NCBI GenBank assembly: GCA_028023455.1
Contig: JAQFVV010006197.1
Coordinates: forward strand, 18,225,254-18,289,253
Origin: Epiperipatus broadwayi
Taxonomy: Eukaryota; Onychophora; Udeonychophora; Euonychophora; Peripatidae
Direction of reading: 5' to 3'
DNA: 64,000 nt
In this document: positions 22,393-34,820 of the stretch, in pieces
Layout of the letters: every line of letters starts with the position of its first letter
Numbering within the stretch: the first letter of the stretch is position 1
Notes under the pieces: generated by a model
The model's input: the letters and a program-made list of their open reading frames with translations, nothing else
Databases searched by the model: none
Told to the model about the DNA's origin: nothing
Translations under genes and position numbers: made by a program

Positions 22393-24611
22393 GAACATAA
22401 GTTTATAATGTTTTATCTTTGGGGAGTTTGGTTTCCATGGTAATTAAAATCATTTCAAACATTTTAAACAACTTGCAGTTGGTACCCCCTTCACTGATAT
22501 ACAATTTTCCTTGTAAAGTAATTAACTGCAGAAATTCCAATTTGACATACTTTCTTTCAACTTACAATAAAACTTTCCGATTTTATTAAACATATATTTT
22601 TATTGTAGTTTTATTGCTTTTTTTTTTTTTATACTTTCCAGTTTTTGAAATTATTGGATACATTTATATTAATTTAAACATTCACATATTTTTATGAATG
22701 GCAAACATATTTTTTACTGAGATTGATGATTCAAGTGTTTCAGTCCTCAGAACCAGTATCAAATCCTTGACCAAACTATGCTGATCTGTATCTCCTTATC
22801 AATGTAAAAACTATTTTGCAGTAAGAACTAGATATAGCAGAATAATTAGGAGAAATATGTGGATGAAAATCAAGGTCATATTCAATTAGTGAACCTATAG
22901 ATGTAAAAAAAAATTGACAAAATAAATGTTTACTCTTGATAAATATTTGATACTATCCAAAAATGAACACTCTTCATGAAGACTATAAAAAACAAACTTC
23001 AAATATTTCATGATTATCTGGAATCAAAATTTACACTTATAATGATCAAGCATTTGAGAAATGCATATCTACACATGGCAGCCTTATTGGCTCCAAAAGT
23101 ATCCCAATAAACTATTTCAACTTTCTTCAAAAGATTTTAAAATATAGATATTATGATCACTTAACATCATTTTTTGACCCTAACCTAGAATGCATTCACT
23201 CTATGACTTTTTATAATTTTTTTAAGGACTTTAAATGATGCCATTTTCTGGTGCCTTATTATAAATGATCATCAAAGTTTATTTCTTCTCCAGATGTGTA
23301 ATTGTGATTCTATTGTAATATTGTTAAATGCTCCATTCTTCTTAAAAAAAACTTGTTTGCAAGGAGGCTTCTTCCTCCTGATGTGTTTTTATTTGCACTT
23401 ACAACATTTGCATTGAGATTTTTCAATTGCACTTTCCATTCAGTTCTTGGTTGTCATAAAGCTTTTCTTTCCACATATCTTTTTGTTTAAAATATCTTTC
23501 TTTATAAATTTGATTAGACTTATCATGTTTTTAATCTACCTCTCTAGGAAATCTGCAGTAATCTTTCTGTTGAGTTTATTTAAATACACTTGCTTTCATC
23601 AATATATCACATAAATACAGCAATATCTCACATTCCTAATGTAACATTAAGAGATCTTGTTGATATTATAAATCAAAAAATGACAATCCATTTAGTACTT
23701 TAATTTATTTATGTATAAAAGATTAATATGAGTATTAAATGAAAGTTGTATTATACAAACTAATTTGCTAGTCAAGAGTCTTCTTATCATCTTAACACAA
23801 TGAATTACTCATTACAAAACTTTATTATATGTAGCAATTAAGCATGATTATTTTGAAAAAGTAAAAAGCAGAAAGATTTTTTGAGCTGTAATATGGTTAT
23901 CAAGTAAAATAATTTCAATACAAAAAGCAAATTCTTGTTATGGAATACATAGGTAAGGTCTCCAACAATCCCTAGAAAGAAACCATATTTGCCAAGTAGG
24001 ATATAATGAAGGTTCTTTATTCTTATTATCTTGTTTCAAATAAGATAAAATAGTCAAGTGGTTAGAATAGTCATGTGATATTTGAATATCTCAAAACATG
24101 GCAGTTCCAATTCAGTTGACCAAACTTTTACTCGGCAAAAAATTAATCCAAGAATTTTAACTGCCTGAATTGCCACTTTGCTAAAAGAATTAGATATGAA
24201 TTTATTGACTTCATTGATTGCTTAAATTATTTTGCACATAATTTATGTTCTACATCTATAAATTTATGTTCTACACCTATACACATCTATTTTTGAATGA
24301 TATGAGTAATAGTTTTTAAGCACCCTCTATTACTTTAATGCGTAGCATAAATAAGGCTCAAGTTTACTCAGATTTGCATTAACAATGTTAAGGTTTATCA
24401 CAATTGATGAAAATATTAATCTGAACTGGTCCTATGAGCAATTCAAAATTTGTCTATCTTATATCTTAGTTAATTAAATAATAAATTAAAAAAGGGTGCT
24501 TAAATGCTTTTATTTATACTATTATAAGATATAACTCTATAATATATTAATTGAGTAATTCATAATTTAATAAATATTATAACTATATATATATAATGAA
24601 AATATTTTTAG
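22393..24611. other. Intron sequence, AT-rich
   Basis: No gene or recognisable element. The end (TATTTTTAG at 24603-24611) is the acceptor of exon b. Confidence 0.45.
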
Positions 24612-24769
24612 GTATTGAAGCAAGACTTATCAAAAGTAAAACAACATTACAAAAAATTAAATGCATTTCAAAGTCAACAAAAACAATTTATTAATAATTT
24701 GTCTTTTAATCTATTTCTAATGAAGTGCAGTGTATTGTCCCAAAATGGATTTGCAGTAAATTTAATAAG
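24612..24769 (+). CDS. Exon b of the coiled-coil gene
   Basis: 158 bp between AATATTTTTAG and GTTAGA. The frame reads VLKQDLSKVKQHYKKLNAFQ at the start and LMKCSVLSQNGFAVNLI near the end. The first part is strongly Lys/Gln-rich and helical. It enters in phase 0, matching exon a, and leaves with two bases (AG) that complete with the G of exon c to an Arg codon. The donor GTTAGA is weaker than average but is preceded by AAG. An alternative donor GTAAAT at 24756 would end the exon in phase 0, which would fit the segment at 31988 instead of exon c. Confidence 0.68.
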
Positions 24770-25059
24770 GTTAGATTATTTTACCATTTGATAAATCTAT
24801 TCAACGATTATACTATTTTATTATTATTATTATTCTAGAATAAGATAAAGAACAAACTCATCTTGAAAAGTTTGTAGTTTATTTTGGAAGAATTTTTTTT
24901 TTTAATGTCATTTATTATTTATCAAACTGTTTTGGTATTAATGCACCCTGAGATCTATTTACTAGGATTAAGTTAAGCTATATAGTATTTACCAATGACT
25001 GAAATAAATAACTAATTGATAAGAAATAAAAAAGACCCATTTGAGCTAAGGTACATATT

Positions 25060-25127
<68 letters not shown>

Positions 25128-25602
25128 GCAAATTCATAATAAATAAAATTTCAAAAATAATTTTATTTAAATAAGGGTAAGCAAAATATGTGTATTTATA
25201 AAATAAAATACTTGAATTCATCCCAATCTTGACTGAATAAGTTGATTGACATTCTTTCTGTTGATATTTTACAAAAGCACAGTACATTTTTGGGGGAGTT
25301 TTTCCTTTTCTTGAAATTACATCATTATTTCTTCATTTGATATTGTTTGGCAATAAAAATTTTGGGCCATCATTTTAATATAAATGATACTATAGAAATG
25401 AAGCTGTATTAGTTGGAAATGTGAATACTATAGACTTATGATGCTTAATATTATAGATTTATGCACTGGTATAGTGCAAAAATTCTGAAATATATTGCTG
25501 ATTAGCTCATTGTGTTTGGTTTTATTTGAAAGCATTAATACAATGAATGTTTTTTTTGGAACTTAATTTTATTATGAATTTGAATCTAAATTTTATTTAA
25601 AA
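24770..25602. other. Intron with (AT)n microsatellite
   Basis: Nothing coding. Contains a pure AT array at 25061-25126 of about 32 units. Confidence 0.6.
25061..25126. repeat. (AT)n microsatellite
   Basis: About 32 uninterrupted TA/AT units. Confidence 0.97.
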
Positions 25603-26092
25603 CCATCAAAAACGTCACATGATCACCATTTCATATGCATACACAGGCTGTTAAAGTGCAAACCTTCACAATCAATAGATGCAAGAATTTTTGTACATAA
25701 AATTCCTATCTTGTGTCTACTCATCCAATATCCCCAGACTAGTTTCTGGTTTATGGCTTTCATCAGTGAGGAACTTTGGATTTGAAGGCACTGTTTAGCT
25801 TTATAGTTAACCAAATAGGTAAAAGATGTCTGCTGGAGGGTTGCAATAGATCCTAAGATCTAGGTTTACTGCTCTCAAATCCAAGGTTCCTTATTGATGA
25901 AAGCCACAAGCTAGAAACTAGTCTGGGGATATTTGATGAGTAGGCACTAAACAGGAATTTTATGCTGAAACCTAGTATTCATTGATTATGAAGGCTTACA
26001 CTTGTGGCACTACTGTATAGAGAGTTTGCTACTATTATTAACAGCCTTGTAAGCATATGAAATGGTGATCATGTGACATTTTTGATGGTTTT
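25603..26092. mobile_element. Foldback element, copy with both ends
   Basis: Long inverted arms of about 200 bp. Left end CCATCAAAAACGTCACATGA followed by TCACCATTTCATATGC; right end GCATATGAAATGGTGATCAT followed by GTGACATTTTTGATGG. The interior arms share CCAATATCCCCAGACTAGTT with its complement on the other side. It is related to the elements at 32735, 43330 and 51894 through the motifs ATCCTAAGATCTAGG, CTAGTCTGGGGATAT and TGTATAGAGAGTTTGC. There is no coding capacity. It probably moved with an unknown DNA transposase. Confidence 0.85.
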
Positions 26093-29000
26093 TACTGTAT
26101 TGAAAAATTTGCTACTGTTCATTTTATTTCCTATTGATATGCTTTTTTATTACACAAATTACATTTATTTGTTTTAAATAAATTGTTTTCATTGTTAAAT
26201 ATGATTAGATAATGATTAATTATTTTTTGAATTATTCACAAATATGTGTGTCTCCATCTACAGAGTAGACTATAAACTATAAGAAGTCAATTTTCTAGAT
26301 TAATCTAATTGTGCCTATATTGCCAAGACATCAAACACAAGGTCTCTGGAAATCAATCATGAAGCTGATGTGAACATTAACAAATTATAATGATAAATTC
26401 AGACCTGATTTGAATATAAAAAATAATAAAAAATAAAAGAAGTAAATATTAAAAGTTGTTTTCATTTAAAAATAGTTAAATTTAAAATAACACCTGTTGT
26501 TATTGTCGAGCTCAAAAATAAATCCAGATTGGAAGAAGCTGAATAGAATTAAATTAGTTTTGGGTAATGCTAGAGCTAAAATTCTTAGAAATATTTAATT
26601 GCCATTTTCCTGAGGAGAAATAAAAATAACTTGTCCTGGAGAAACAAGGATATTAATGAACTGATTTTAAACTAAAGTAGTTGTGAACTTTTTAAAACAC
26701 TTCATATAGTAATTTAATAATTCTAATTTAACATTTACCTCATTAAAAATACCTATTGGCTGAATGAATTAAAGTTCTAAATTTTTGATTGGTCAATTAC
26801 AGAATTAGCAGTAAAAATAAATTTGTCATTTAAAATTATACTCATTTTAGTTTAGTTCCTAAAAAGCAAATTAATAATTTGTCATATTATTAAACTACAT
26901 GAAAGTTTTTTCAAAAATAAGTTTCTATTTATAATGATAAAAATAATCTATTGTGGATAACATAAAATGTACTTTTGTAATCTATTACCAAATGCAGCAT
27001 ACATCATTGATTTCTTTCTCAATTTATTTTCATCTAAAAGTAAATAATTTTTATTAAAATCTGAACTATTCTTTTAAAATACTTATATTTTCACACATAT
27101 TTTATGAAAATAATAATAAATATGTAAAAAAAAAAATTCTAAAACATATACTTTTATTTTGAAAATCAAAACAAAGAACTTAGAACTGTCAAAATTGTTG
27201 ACAAGCCCTCCCTTGGAAGGCAGGCCTTATCTCATTGTTATAACTTTAAATTTGAAAATTGATTTTTTTTAGTTGTAAAATAATTATAAAGAGGCAGCAT
27301 CCTTGGTACATTTTTCTTGATAAAAATTACCGTAAAATTGACAAAATATTGTAAAAATTAGCAGTTTGAGAGTGAGTTAAAGTCACACATGAATATCCTT
27401 ATAAAGAACAGTCCATTAATAAATAGTTTATAAAGTGGCATGGACAAATTGTAATACTAGAGGGAGTGAGGTAATTTAATAGTAGTCATGTAAAATGTCT
27501 TCAACAGTTCGTATCTTATTGAAAAAAAATTCATCAGTTTGTATTTTCTAAAAACTTCACCAATATTTCTGAGTATCTAAAAAGCCCTTATAAAAAAAAA
27601 CACCAATTCATGAGGAACATTCTAAAAAAACCAGGACTTCAAACTGTTATTTTTTCCATTCCAGTTTTTGTTCTGGCAAAAATATTTTTTTTCTGATTTT
27701 TAGTTCAAAGTCCTGGAAAAAAACATAGTTGCCTTCAGGTATACTTTCACCAAAAAAAGTTGCACCCAACATTTAAAAGTTTGCCCATCCCTGCTATATA
27801 CTACACTTAATGTCTTTATAAATAGCAGTATATTTTAACTTAATGGTTTTCAACCAGTAAAAAAAAAAGAGCAAAATCAGTTGAAAAAGAAATAAGAATA
27901 TGACATTCTAATATTTCATGTAGTATATTAAAAAAATCTGTCTCCTAGTATCAATTTTAATATTGCATTAAATACTATATATTATTTTGTTTGTTGATTA
28001 CCGTTATAATAACTATTAATAATTACATATATAACTTTATTGGAATTATCATTTATAAATTATAAATTATTTAATACCTTTGTAATCATTTTAATGGAAA
28101 AAAAATGCAATTATATAAAATAGAAATTATATATATACAAAGTACAATATATAACAAAAATAGATATATCAAAGAAAAAAAAACTAAGTTAGGATTCTGA
28201 TTATTAGAAAAAATATTAAAAAATAATGTTATAGCTAATTGTATTTTCTCTTGTGATGAATCTGATGTCTTACTAGTTCACAAACAAACCGCATACTGTC
28301 AAATAGCAATAATGATTAAAATTATGTATGAAAAAATGTAAAATAAATTACGCATAAAAACACATTGTTTGAATAAAATTAAATAGTTAATAAAAAAAGT
28401 AAAAAAAAGTTTGTCTTGTATCAATTTTTTTCAAATATTTGGAATTTTTTATTAGTCATAGTTTATTTTCTTTTTTTTAATGCAAATTTTAAAGTTATTT
28501 TACCTTGTTGCTTTGGTTTTATGCAATTTTTGAAAATTATGGAACATATCCCACATTTTTCAAGGTAAGTTAAGTCTATTTTTGTATGATTTTTTTAATG
28601 TGGGCTTTCTGTGGAACATATCTACCGCATAAAAAGAGACCCAGGTGTAATTTTTTTTGTAATAAATTTTATATATTGGTTATCAACACAGACCACTTAT
28701 TACAAGAGGCAGATTTTTATTTTTGGTATTTTATCTTTAAAAAAATTAGAAACTGTAAATAAATTTAAAAATCTACTTAAATCATTAAAATTTTATCATA
28801 ATATATTGAAACAGTCAGATATATATCATCCTGTTTCACCTACTATATTCTATAGTAGTATATTTTTTTCTCTAATTATATACCCAAGTTCGCGTATAAC
28901 AGGTTAAATTTAAACTTTTTATTCTAATGATTATGTGTGTGCATATATAATAACATACTTTGTTCAACACTTATGATTATGTATAATAAATCAGTGTATA

Positions 29001-31179
29001 TGCACATATGTAATATTATTTATTAAATAAGGTAAACCTTGCTGTGTGTGTAACATAAACATACATATATGCTGCAGATAAATAATGCTATAGATTTAAA
29101 AGCATTATAAACTTTGTTTTATTTTAAATTTTATTATAGAGTTAATGTAGGAATTATATTATTTTGCATATAAAGATAAATTTTGGGTATATGTGTTACA
29201 CATAGGGTAAGTGTTTATGACTTTTAAAATCAGTTTTAATAATAATAAAAGAAGCAGATATGATTAAAAATAATCTGTTCACTCGGTCTTGATCTAATAA
29301 GAGGGTAGAAGCAAAATAATTTTAAATTAGAATCGCATTAATTAACTATTGGCCAAGGTCGAAGGAACCAATTTTAAAAGGGATGAGAAATCAATAAATC
29401 AGTGGGAATCCCTAATTTTATTAAAAAAATTTGGCAAACAGATAGGGGCAGCAAAACTTGGTAAGCAAGTTGGGTGGTCGAAAGAAGGGGGGAGAAGAAT
29501 ATATATAAACTCTGTTCAACCATGTAAAAAAAGAAAGACTTGATGGCAGATTTGAGCTGATTCTAATACTGCTGCTGACTTTAATTTTAAAGCATTCTGA
29601 GCTGAAAATTTGAAGTTTAAATTTGACCAGCATATTAAAATTGCATAATGGGAACTAGTGAGTAGTCTGGCAAAAGGTTTGCCATCCAAAAGCCTGGACT
29701 GATCTAAAAGATGTGAAGACATAAAGACCAGTAGCCCAGTTGCTGAGGAAATGAAGACTTGAACCATGCCATTAGCCAAGGAAGATGTAGTGGTAACCGA
29801 TTTCTGCAGCCTGTAATAAGTATTTTAAACTAAACCTAAACTCTTAAAGCTAGCTAACTGAATGTAAGTGGCCATTTTATTAAATTAACTAATTTAATTC
29901 TCCAGATATTAAGTTATAAAATTAAACTAAATGTAATTTTTATTTTGTTTATTTTTTAATTTGTAAGTCTTGCCTAATTTAACGTAAACTATGAGAAAGT
30001 AAAGCCAAATTCTAAATTTAACTTACATGAATAAATACTTTATTAGTTATTAATTTTCTTTCTTTTAAATTAAGTCTATGCTTATATTAGTTAAATTATG
30101 TATTTGTTTATGATATGTTTTCCAGAATAGAGTTTGCTAAAATAAAATAATTAGTGAGAAATGATTAGATGTTCTCATGATTGTTTAACTGCTCGTTTAT
30201 TAATGCCTGTACTAAACTTCCTTCTGAAAAGAGTAAATGTAATATTTATTCTGCATATATAATTATAAGCCATTACAAATGCTTAAAGATAGATTTGCTT
30301 TAAATAAGCTATTTCATTAATATTTAGCAGGGGTGGTAAAATATGGCGTAGTATTCATATTTAATTTTTTAATGTTCCCCAAATATGCTGTAATCCTCCT
30401 TAACTTTATATAAATGCCTGCATAGATAGTTTAACAGATTAGATTCCTTATATTCCTTTAGTAGCATAATTATAGATGCTATTTTATGAACTGGTTCATC
30501 ATGGTTTCATGGAATGAAACTAATGTTTTGCATCTGAATTGTAGTTATGTAATGATGTAGTCAGTGGGGCGAATGTGTCTTGGGAAGCACATATATGCCT
30601 ATACTTCTTGCTGTATTTATTGTATTAAATGGAATTGGTTTAAGATCAACCCATTTCATTAGTTCAGACAGCTCTCCTTTAAGAACTACCCCATAATCTT
30701 TATTCAAGACTGGAGCACAAGAATCCAGATATTTTATTAGCTGTTCCAATCACCCGGACTAAATGTCTCTTATTCACAGCAAGTAGTGCAGTCCAAGTGA
30801 ACTGATTACCTGGTAATGAATCCCATGATCAAGCGCCTTCAAGATACACAGACTCAGATTATATATTTGTATAAGTGCCATAGTATCTGAAGTCATACTA
30901 CTAAACACCAGTTCATTCCTCCATAATTAAATATTTCAGCTTTGATCTGAAGTCAAATCTAGTTTCATAAGTCTATTATCTGTATAGAGAAATGTTTAGC
31001 TTATTAAAATGCTATTAGTTATACATCATAAAAATCATCTCTGCAAACTAACAAGTACAAATCTACTACTCTATAGCATAGCATAATTAAGGCATAGTTA
31101 ATCATGGATCAAATGTGAATAAACATCCAAAATTGTAATAACAAATATTCATGTTGAATATCTTGTAACCAATAACCTC
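26093..31179. other. Long intron stretch, AT-rich
   Basis: About 5 kb without a supported gene. Seen in it: a patch near 27364-27390 sharing GAGAGTGAGTTAAAG with the complement of 3300-3320; a possible hAT-like end near 27770-27795 (TTAAAAGTTTGCCCATCCCTGC); a good donor-like AAGGTAAGT at 28562 without a convincing exon; a slightly GC-richer patch at 29340-29820 with an open run (29349-29540) of unknown nature; and a minus-strand open run at 30561-30749 described among the rejected items. Confidence 0.45.
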
Positions 31180-31373
31180 ACCTGTGAGTGAGATAATTTC
31201 ACATATTGTATTTAACATAACCTCATCTTCACCTGGAAGTGATATAATTTCATGTATTGTATTTAACATAACTTCATCTTCACCTGCGAGTGATATAATT
31301 TCGAGTATTGTATTTAACATAACTGCGTCCTCACCCACGAGTGAGATAATTTCAAGTATTGCATTTCACATTG
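31180..31373. repeat. Minisatellite, 51-bp unit, 3.8 copies
   Basis: Four successive units begin ACCTGTGAGTGAGATAATTT at 31180, 31231, 31282 and 31333, with a strict 51-bp spacing and about 85 to 90 percent identity by eye. Because 51 is divisible by three, both strands stay open across it. On the minus strand it would encode a 17-residue repeat of the type GEDEVMLNTI-EIISL. No splice sites or start support expression. Confidence 0.92.
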
Positions 31374-31987
31374 TTTAATTTTATTTTCTTAAATTTGGCT
31401 TATATTAAATTTTGTTTAAATATAGTTATGCTTAGTGTTTCATTTTTTGCTCATAAAACAATTATTAATTATTCATTATTATTTAAGAATCACAACCAGA
31501 TTTACTGATATATAATTGTGGGTCAGATCTCTATATAGCTATACTTTATGAATGTGTTAGTTAATATAATCAAATGTTAGTCTCATGTTTTACTGTTGTT
31601 CTACTGCCAGCATGGTGATTAAAGAAATACAAGTGTAGCTTCATATATGTTATCTGTAAGGTCGTAAATCTCTGAGCCTTGGTAAAGTAACTGGGGAGAG
31701 ATTGGATTCGAGGTCTCAACAACCTCACTTCAATCAGCGTTGGGATAATTTACTAAAACTCTGGATTTGGTTTCAAGAATGTACAGATATGACTGTTATA
31801 ATATGATCTACTTTACATTTTGTGATGTATTAGTGAATGAATAACATTTTCTATATAAAAACAAATTTAGTACTTTGAGATTAAACTTGCTGTGAAATAT
31901 CTTAGCAGAGATAATTATTCTAATTTTGCGATTTTGTAAAATATATTGGACTTTTTTTTTCCAAGTCAACCAGTTATAACTTTATAG
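31374..31987. other. AT-rich spacer
   Basis: No element or exon. A pyrimidine tract (GACTTTTTTTTTCC near 31949-31962) lies ahead of the acceptor-like TATAG at 31983-31987. Confidence 0.4.
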
Positions 31988-32284
31988 ATCCACAAACTCA
32001 CATGCAGAATATTGCAAGATTTTGAGATTCAGCCAAATGGCGGATTAAAAAACAATGAAGAACAACAGCACATCAGCATTGGCCAAATTTATGTGGAGGA
32101 GAATGCACAAAGAAATGGACAATTTAATTTCCATTTTGGAGAACATCAAAAAGTTCAATTTATCCCAGTGATTGCTCATTATTTTGATTTTAGAATAAAG
32201 AAATTGTTCGATTGTTTGTCCGAAGATTTTGTGCAGGAGTTATTTTACGAGATTGCAAAATTAAATATTGCACAGCAGATATAA
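31988..32284 (+). CDS. Candidate terminal exon, unknown protein
   Basis: 297 bp open from an AG acceptor to a TAA stop at 32282-32284. The protein starts IHKLTCRILQDFEIQPNGG and contains GQIYVEENAQRNGQFNFHFG, then VIAHYFDFRIKKLFD, and ends IAKLNIAQQI. It has ordinary globular composition (mixed acidic, aromatic and hydrophobic), unlike the low-complexity frames around it, so it is probably real coding sequence. There is no in-frame ATG, and the AATAAA at 32472 could serve as a polyadenylation signal. It enters in phase 0. That fits exon a directly or exon b with an alternative donor, but not exon b as used for exon c. It could be an alternative last exon, the end of a nested gene, or a retrocopy. 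I do not recognise the family. Confidence 0.5.
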   Translation: MHKLTCRILQDFEIQPNGGLKNNEEQQHISIGQIYVEENAQRNGQFNFHFGEHQKVQFIPVIAHYFDFRIKKLFDCLSEDFVQELFYEIAKLNIAQQI

Positions 32285-32734
32285 TCCAAAGTACCATAAA
32301 TTTTAATGTACATAAATGTCATACTTATTAAATACGCAATGTTGAAAATATATATTTATGGACAAATCAAGTCAAAATATATCATAATTCATAAATCAGA
32401 TTTGTAAAGAATCATTTTAAACAAATTTGTAAATAATATCCACTTTTTTAAATTGTCAATTTATTAGTTAAATAAAAAAATGGGCTAAGTTCTTTTATTT
32501 GTCTAACAAATGATTTAACATTGATAAAAGAAAGTAGGCTTTGTTTACAATTTTATTTAAAATGATTCTTTAGATACCTGATTTGTAAATTATAGCAGCG
32601 TATTTGGACTCCTTTGATCCATGAATAAGTTTATATTAATTTTAAATTTTTATAAAGATAAATTATGTGCAATATAAAAAAATAAGTACTTGTGTGTTAA
32701 TGCATGTTATGCATATTTATAAAAATTGTATGCT
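32285..32734. other. AT-rich sequence after the candidate exon
   Basis: Non-coding. Contains possible polyadenylation signals (AATAAA at 32472). Confidence 0.4.
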
Positions 32735-32830
32735 TACATATGTCACATGATCACCATTATATTACTCTGGCTTGCACTGGGTGGCACTACTGAATAAAGA
32801 GTTTTGCCTGTTTTTATGCTTAGTTTGCTG
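32735..32830 (+). mobile_element. Foldback element fragment
   Basis: About 95 bp combining the family's end motif TCACATGATCACCATTA with GGGTGGCACTACTGAATAAA and GAGTTTTGCCTG. It is a solo or deleted remnant of the family at 25603, 43330 and 51894. Confidence 0.6.
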
Positions 32831-32942
32831 GTGAAAATTTTATTGTATATAATAAGATTGATATGTGTATGAGAATAGAATATAAAAAAAATATGTATAA
32901 TTTAATTTTTTTTTTTAATTTTGTAATTTAATGTATTTTGTG

Positions 32943-33053
32943 CTTTTTTTTTTTTTTTTTCATGTGTCATAGCATCGGCCGGGATTGAATCCGCTCACCC
33001 GGGACAACTGCTTGTAAGGCAGCTGTGCTGACCTCTCGATCACTAATGCTTGA
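32943..33053 (-). mobile_element. Short tRNA-derived SINE
   Basis: On the minus strand a tRNA-like head runs GCATTAGTGATCGAGAGGTC (A-box region), then an anticodon arm CTGC-CTTACAA-GCAG with anticodon TAC (Val type), then GGATTCAATCCC (B box) and CCGATGC, which pairs partly with the start. Seven extra bases (GAGCGG region) in the T arm mean it is not a working tRNA. The head is followed by GCTATGACACATG and a run of about 20 A. The short sequence TATTTTGT lies on both sides (32934-32941 and 33054-33061) as a likely target duplication. The unit is only about 100 bp. Confidence 0.72.
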
Positions 33054-33061
33054 CTATTTTG

Positions 33062-33571
33062 TAGTTATTTTAATTACAAAATAGAATAAACTAATCAATT
33101 TGATATTTATAAGCACATTACTAAAATGGTGGGGGTGGGGGAAGAGAACACTATCCATAATTATGTTTTTAACTTTTTTTATATTTTTTTTTTTATGTGT
33201 AATCTCTAATATGTTTTATAAAATAGAATTTCATGTTTTTCCAGCCCAAAGATTAATTATTTTTGTGTATATTAAATTAATTAAATTGTTTTTAAAATTT
33301 AGTACAAAATGCCATATTTGTCACAGACAGTGGTAAGTTATAAGCATTATCTTCTCTGTATTGTTCTAAACTTCATCAACTGAAATAGTTGTCATGATTT
33401 CAGTTGTAAATGTTAAGAAAAAATATTATTGTAGCTTAATATAGAAAGTGAGAGTGATTGGTTAAATTAGTATATATTGATATATACAGGATCATTGAAA
33501 AATTTTAAATAGATTTCCAGCAATACAATGACAAAACTGAATAATTTCAAAAATGCATGGAAGGAGCAGCA
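33062..33571. other. AT-rich spacer
   Basis: No gene; contains a short GGTGGGGGTGGGG run near 33128. Confidence 0.45.
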
Positions 33572-33787
33572 TAGAGAGAGAGAGAGGGAGAGAGAGGAGG
33601 GGAGAGAGGGAGAGAGAGAGGGGAGAGAGAGAGAGGGGGGAGAGAGAAAGAGAGAGAGGGGGAGAGAGAGGAGGAGAAAGAGGGGGAGAGAGAGGGGGAG
33701 AGAGGGGGAGAGAGAGGGAGAGAGAGAGGAGGAGAGGGAGAGAGAGGGAGGGAGGGGAGAGGGAAAGAGAGGGGGAGAGAGAGAGAA
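33572..33787. repeat. (GA/GGA)n purine tract
   Basis: About 215 bp of almost pure purine (GAGA with GGGG interruptions) on the plus strand. Long open frames in all readings are by-products. Such a mirror-rich polypurine tract can form triplex DNA. Confidence 0.95.
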
Positions 33788-34820
33788 TAATCATGAAAAT
33801 AGATCTATAATTGACTATTTTTATGGTATTGTATGTAATTTATGGTTGTTTATTTTAAAATTGTATATTATATAAAAAAAGTATTGTTTATATTCATTAA
33901 TTCTAACAAAACATCACAAACATCGTTAGTTTTCTGTTAACATATGCTTTTGAGAGCAGTTTTTTTTTTGCCCCATTCCAGGGTCACTTACTGTAAGAAC
34001 GAATAGTAAATGAAAATTAGTTAATTCAAAATCTTTAGTTTGTTTTTTTAAATTTCAATCTATTAACTTATCAGTATAAAAAGTTAAAGATGACGGTTAG
34101 ATGCATAATTGCCTTAGTTTCAGTTTTGAATTCAAATTCCTGCTAGAAACCAGTTTAGGGACGTGGATTAGTAAAGAGAATTGTTATTGTTTTTAAATTA
34201 AATGCAGTATAAAAATATTAATAATTATTTTATGCTATATGCGTTTAAATAATTATCTTCAGGGTATTAATATTTAAGTATGAATATATTTATTATGGAA
34301 CAACTAAGTCTGAATATGTTGGTACAATAATATTTCACAACTCGTATTTCCAAAGAATCATTTGTTTATTAAACTAACCAATAATTCCCATTTTCTCATA
34401 TCAATGACAATCTAGTGATCAAATAAAAAGTAGCCTCATCCAAATAAATCAAACATTGATATTTACAACTGCTGATACTTTATATTAGAGACGATTTTTA
34501 TAATATTAATTAAACCAGATTATCACCATTAATAGAAAGTATCAGCCTTTTCAAGTATCAATGTTTGATTTATTTACTATTTAATAATATGGAAGTCAGA
34601 TAAAAATAGTCATCTTTGTCTGACCAATAGATTAGCATTGATACAATAAAATGGATGCTGTTGGCAAATTTGTTAAGATTCTTTGGGAATCTGAATTGGG
34701 AATTATTGTAGTAACATATTCATATTTAATTGCTCCGGGAATAACTATATTCTCAGAATTATATATTTAATAACCATGATTTATTTGCAGGTTTATTAAA
34801 ATTATTTGAATATATATATA
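33788..34820. other. AT-rich spacer
   Basis: No gene. An inverted similarity exists between about 34440-34475 and 34535-34575 (CAAACATTGATATTTACAA against AAGTATCAATGTTTGATTTA), suggesting a decayed MITE centred near 34500. Confidence 0.45.

Noticed and set aside
28540-28563. Strong donor-like TTCAAGGTAAGTT at 28558-28570 after a short open segment
   Set aside because: No acceptor at a sensible distance upstream, and the encoded text is low complexity.
30561-30749. Minus-strand open run (NKDYGVVLKGELSEL, then MKWVDLKPIPFNTI) that looks protein-like
   Set aside because: A stop lies directly upstream, the only acceptor candidate (GGAACAG) is poor, and no partner exon was found. Left out as a CDS although the composition is suggestive.
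31655-31735. Possible B box (GATTGGATTCGAGGTC) of another tRNA or SINE
   Set aside because: No A box at the right distance, no clover-leaf and no second copy in the window.
32974-33050. Functional tRNA-Val gene on the minus strand
   Set aside because: Acceptor pairing is imperfect, the T arm has seven extra bases and an A-run follows, so it is a SINE or tRNA pseudogene.
33492-33875. Long open frames of Arg/Glu/Gly or Ser/Leu/Pro type
   Set aside because: All arise from the GA-rich purine tract; no start context or flanking coding signal.
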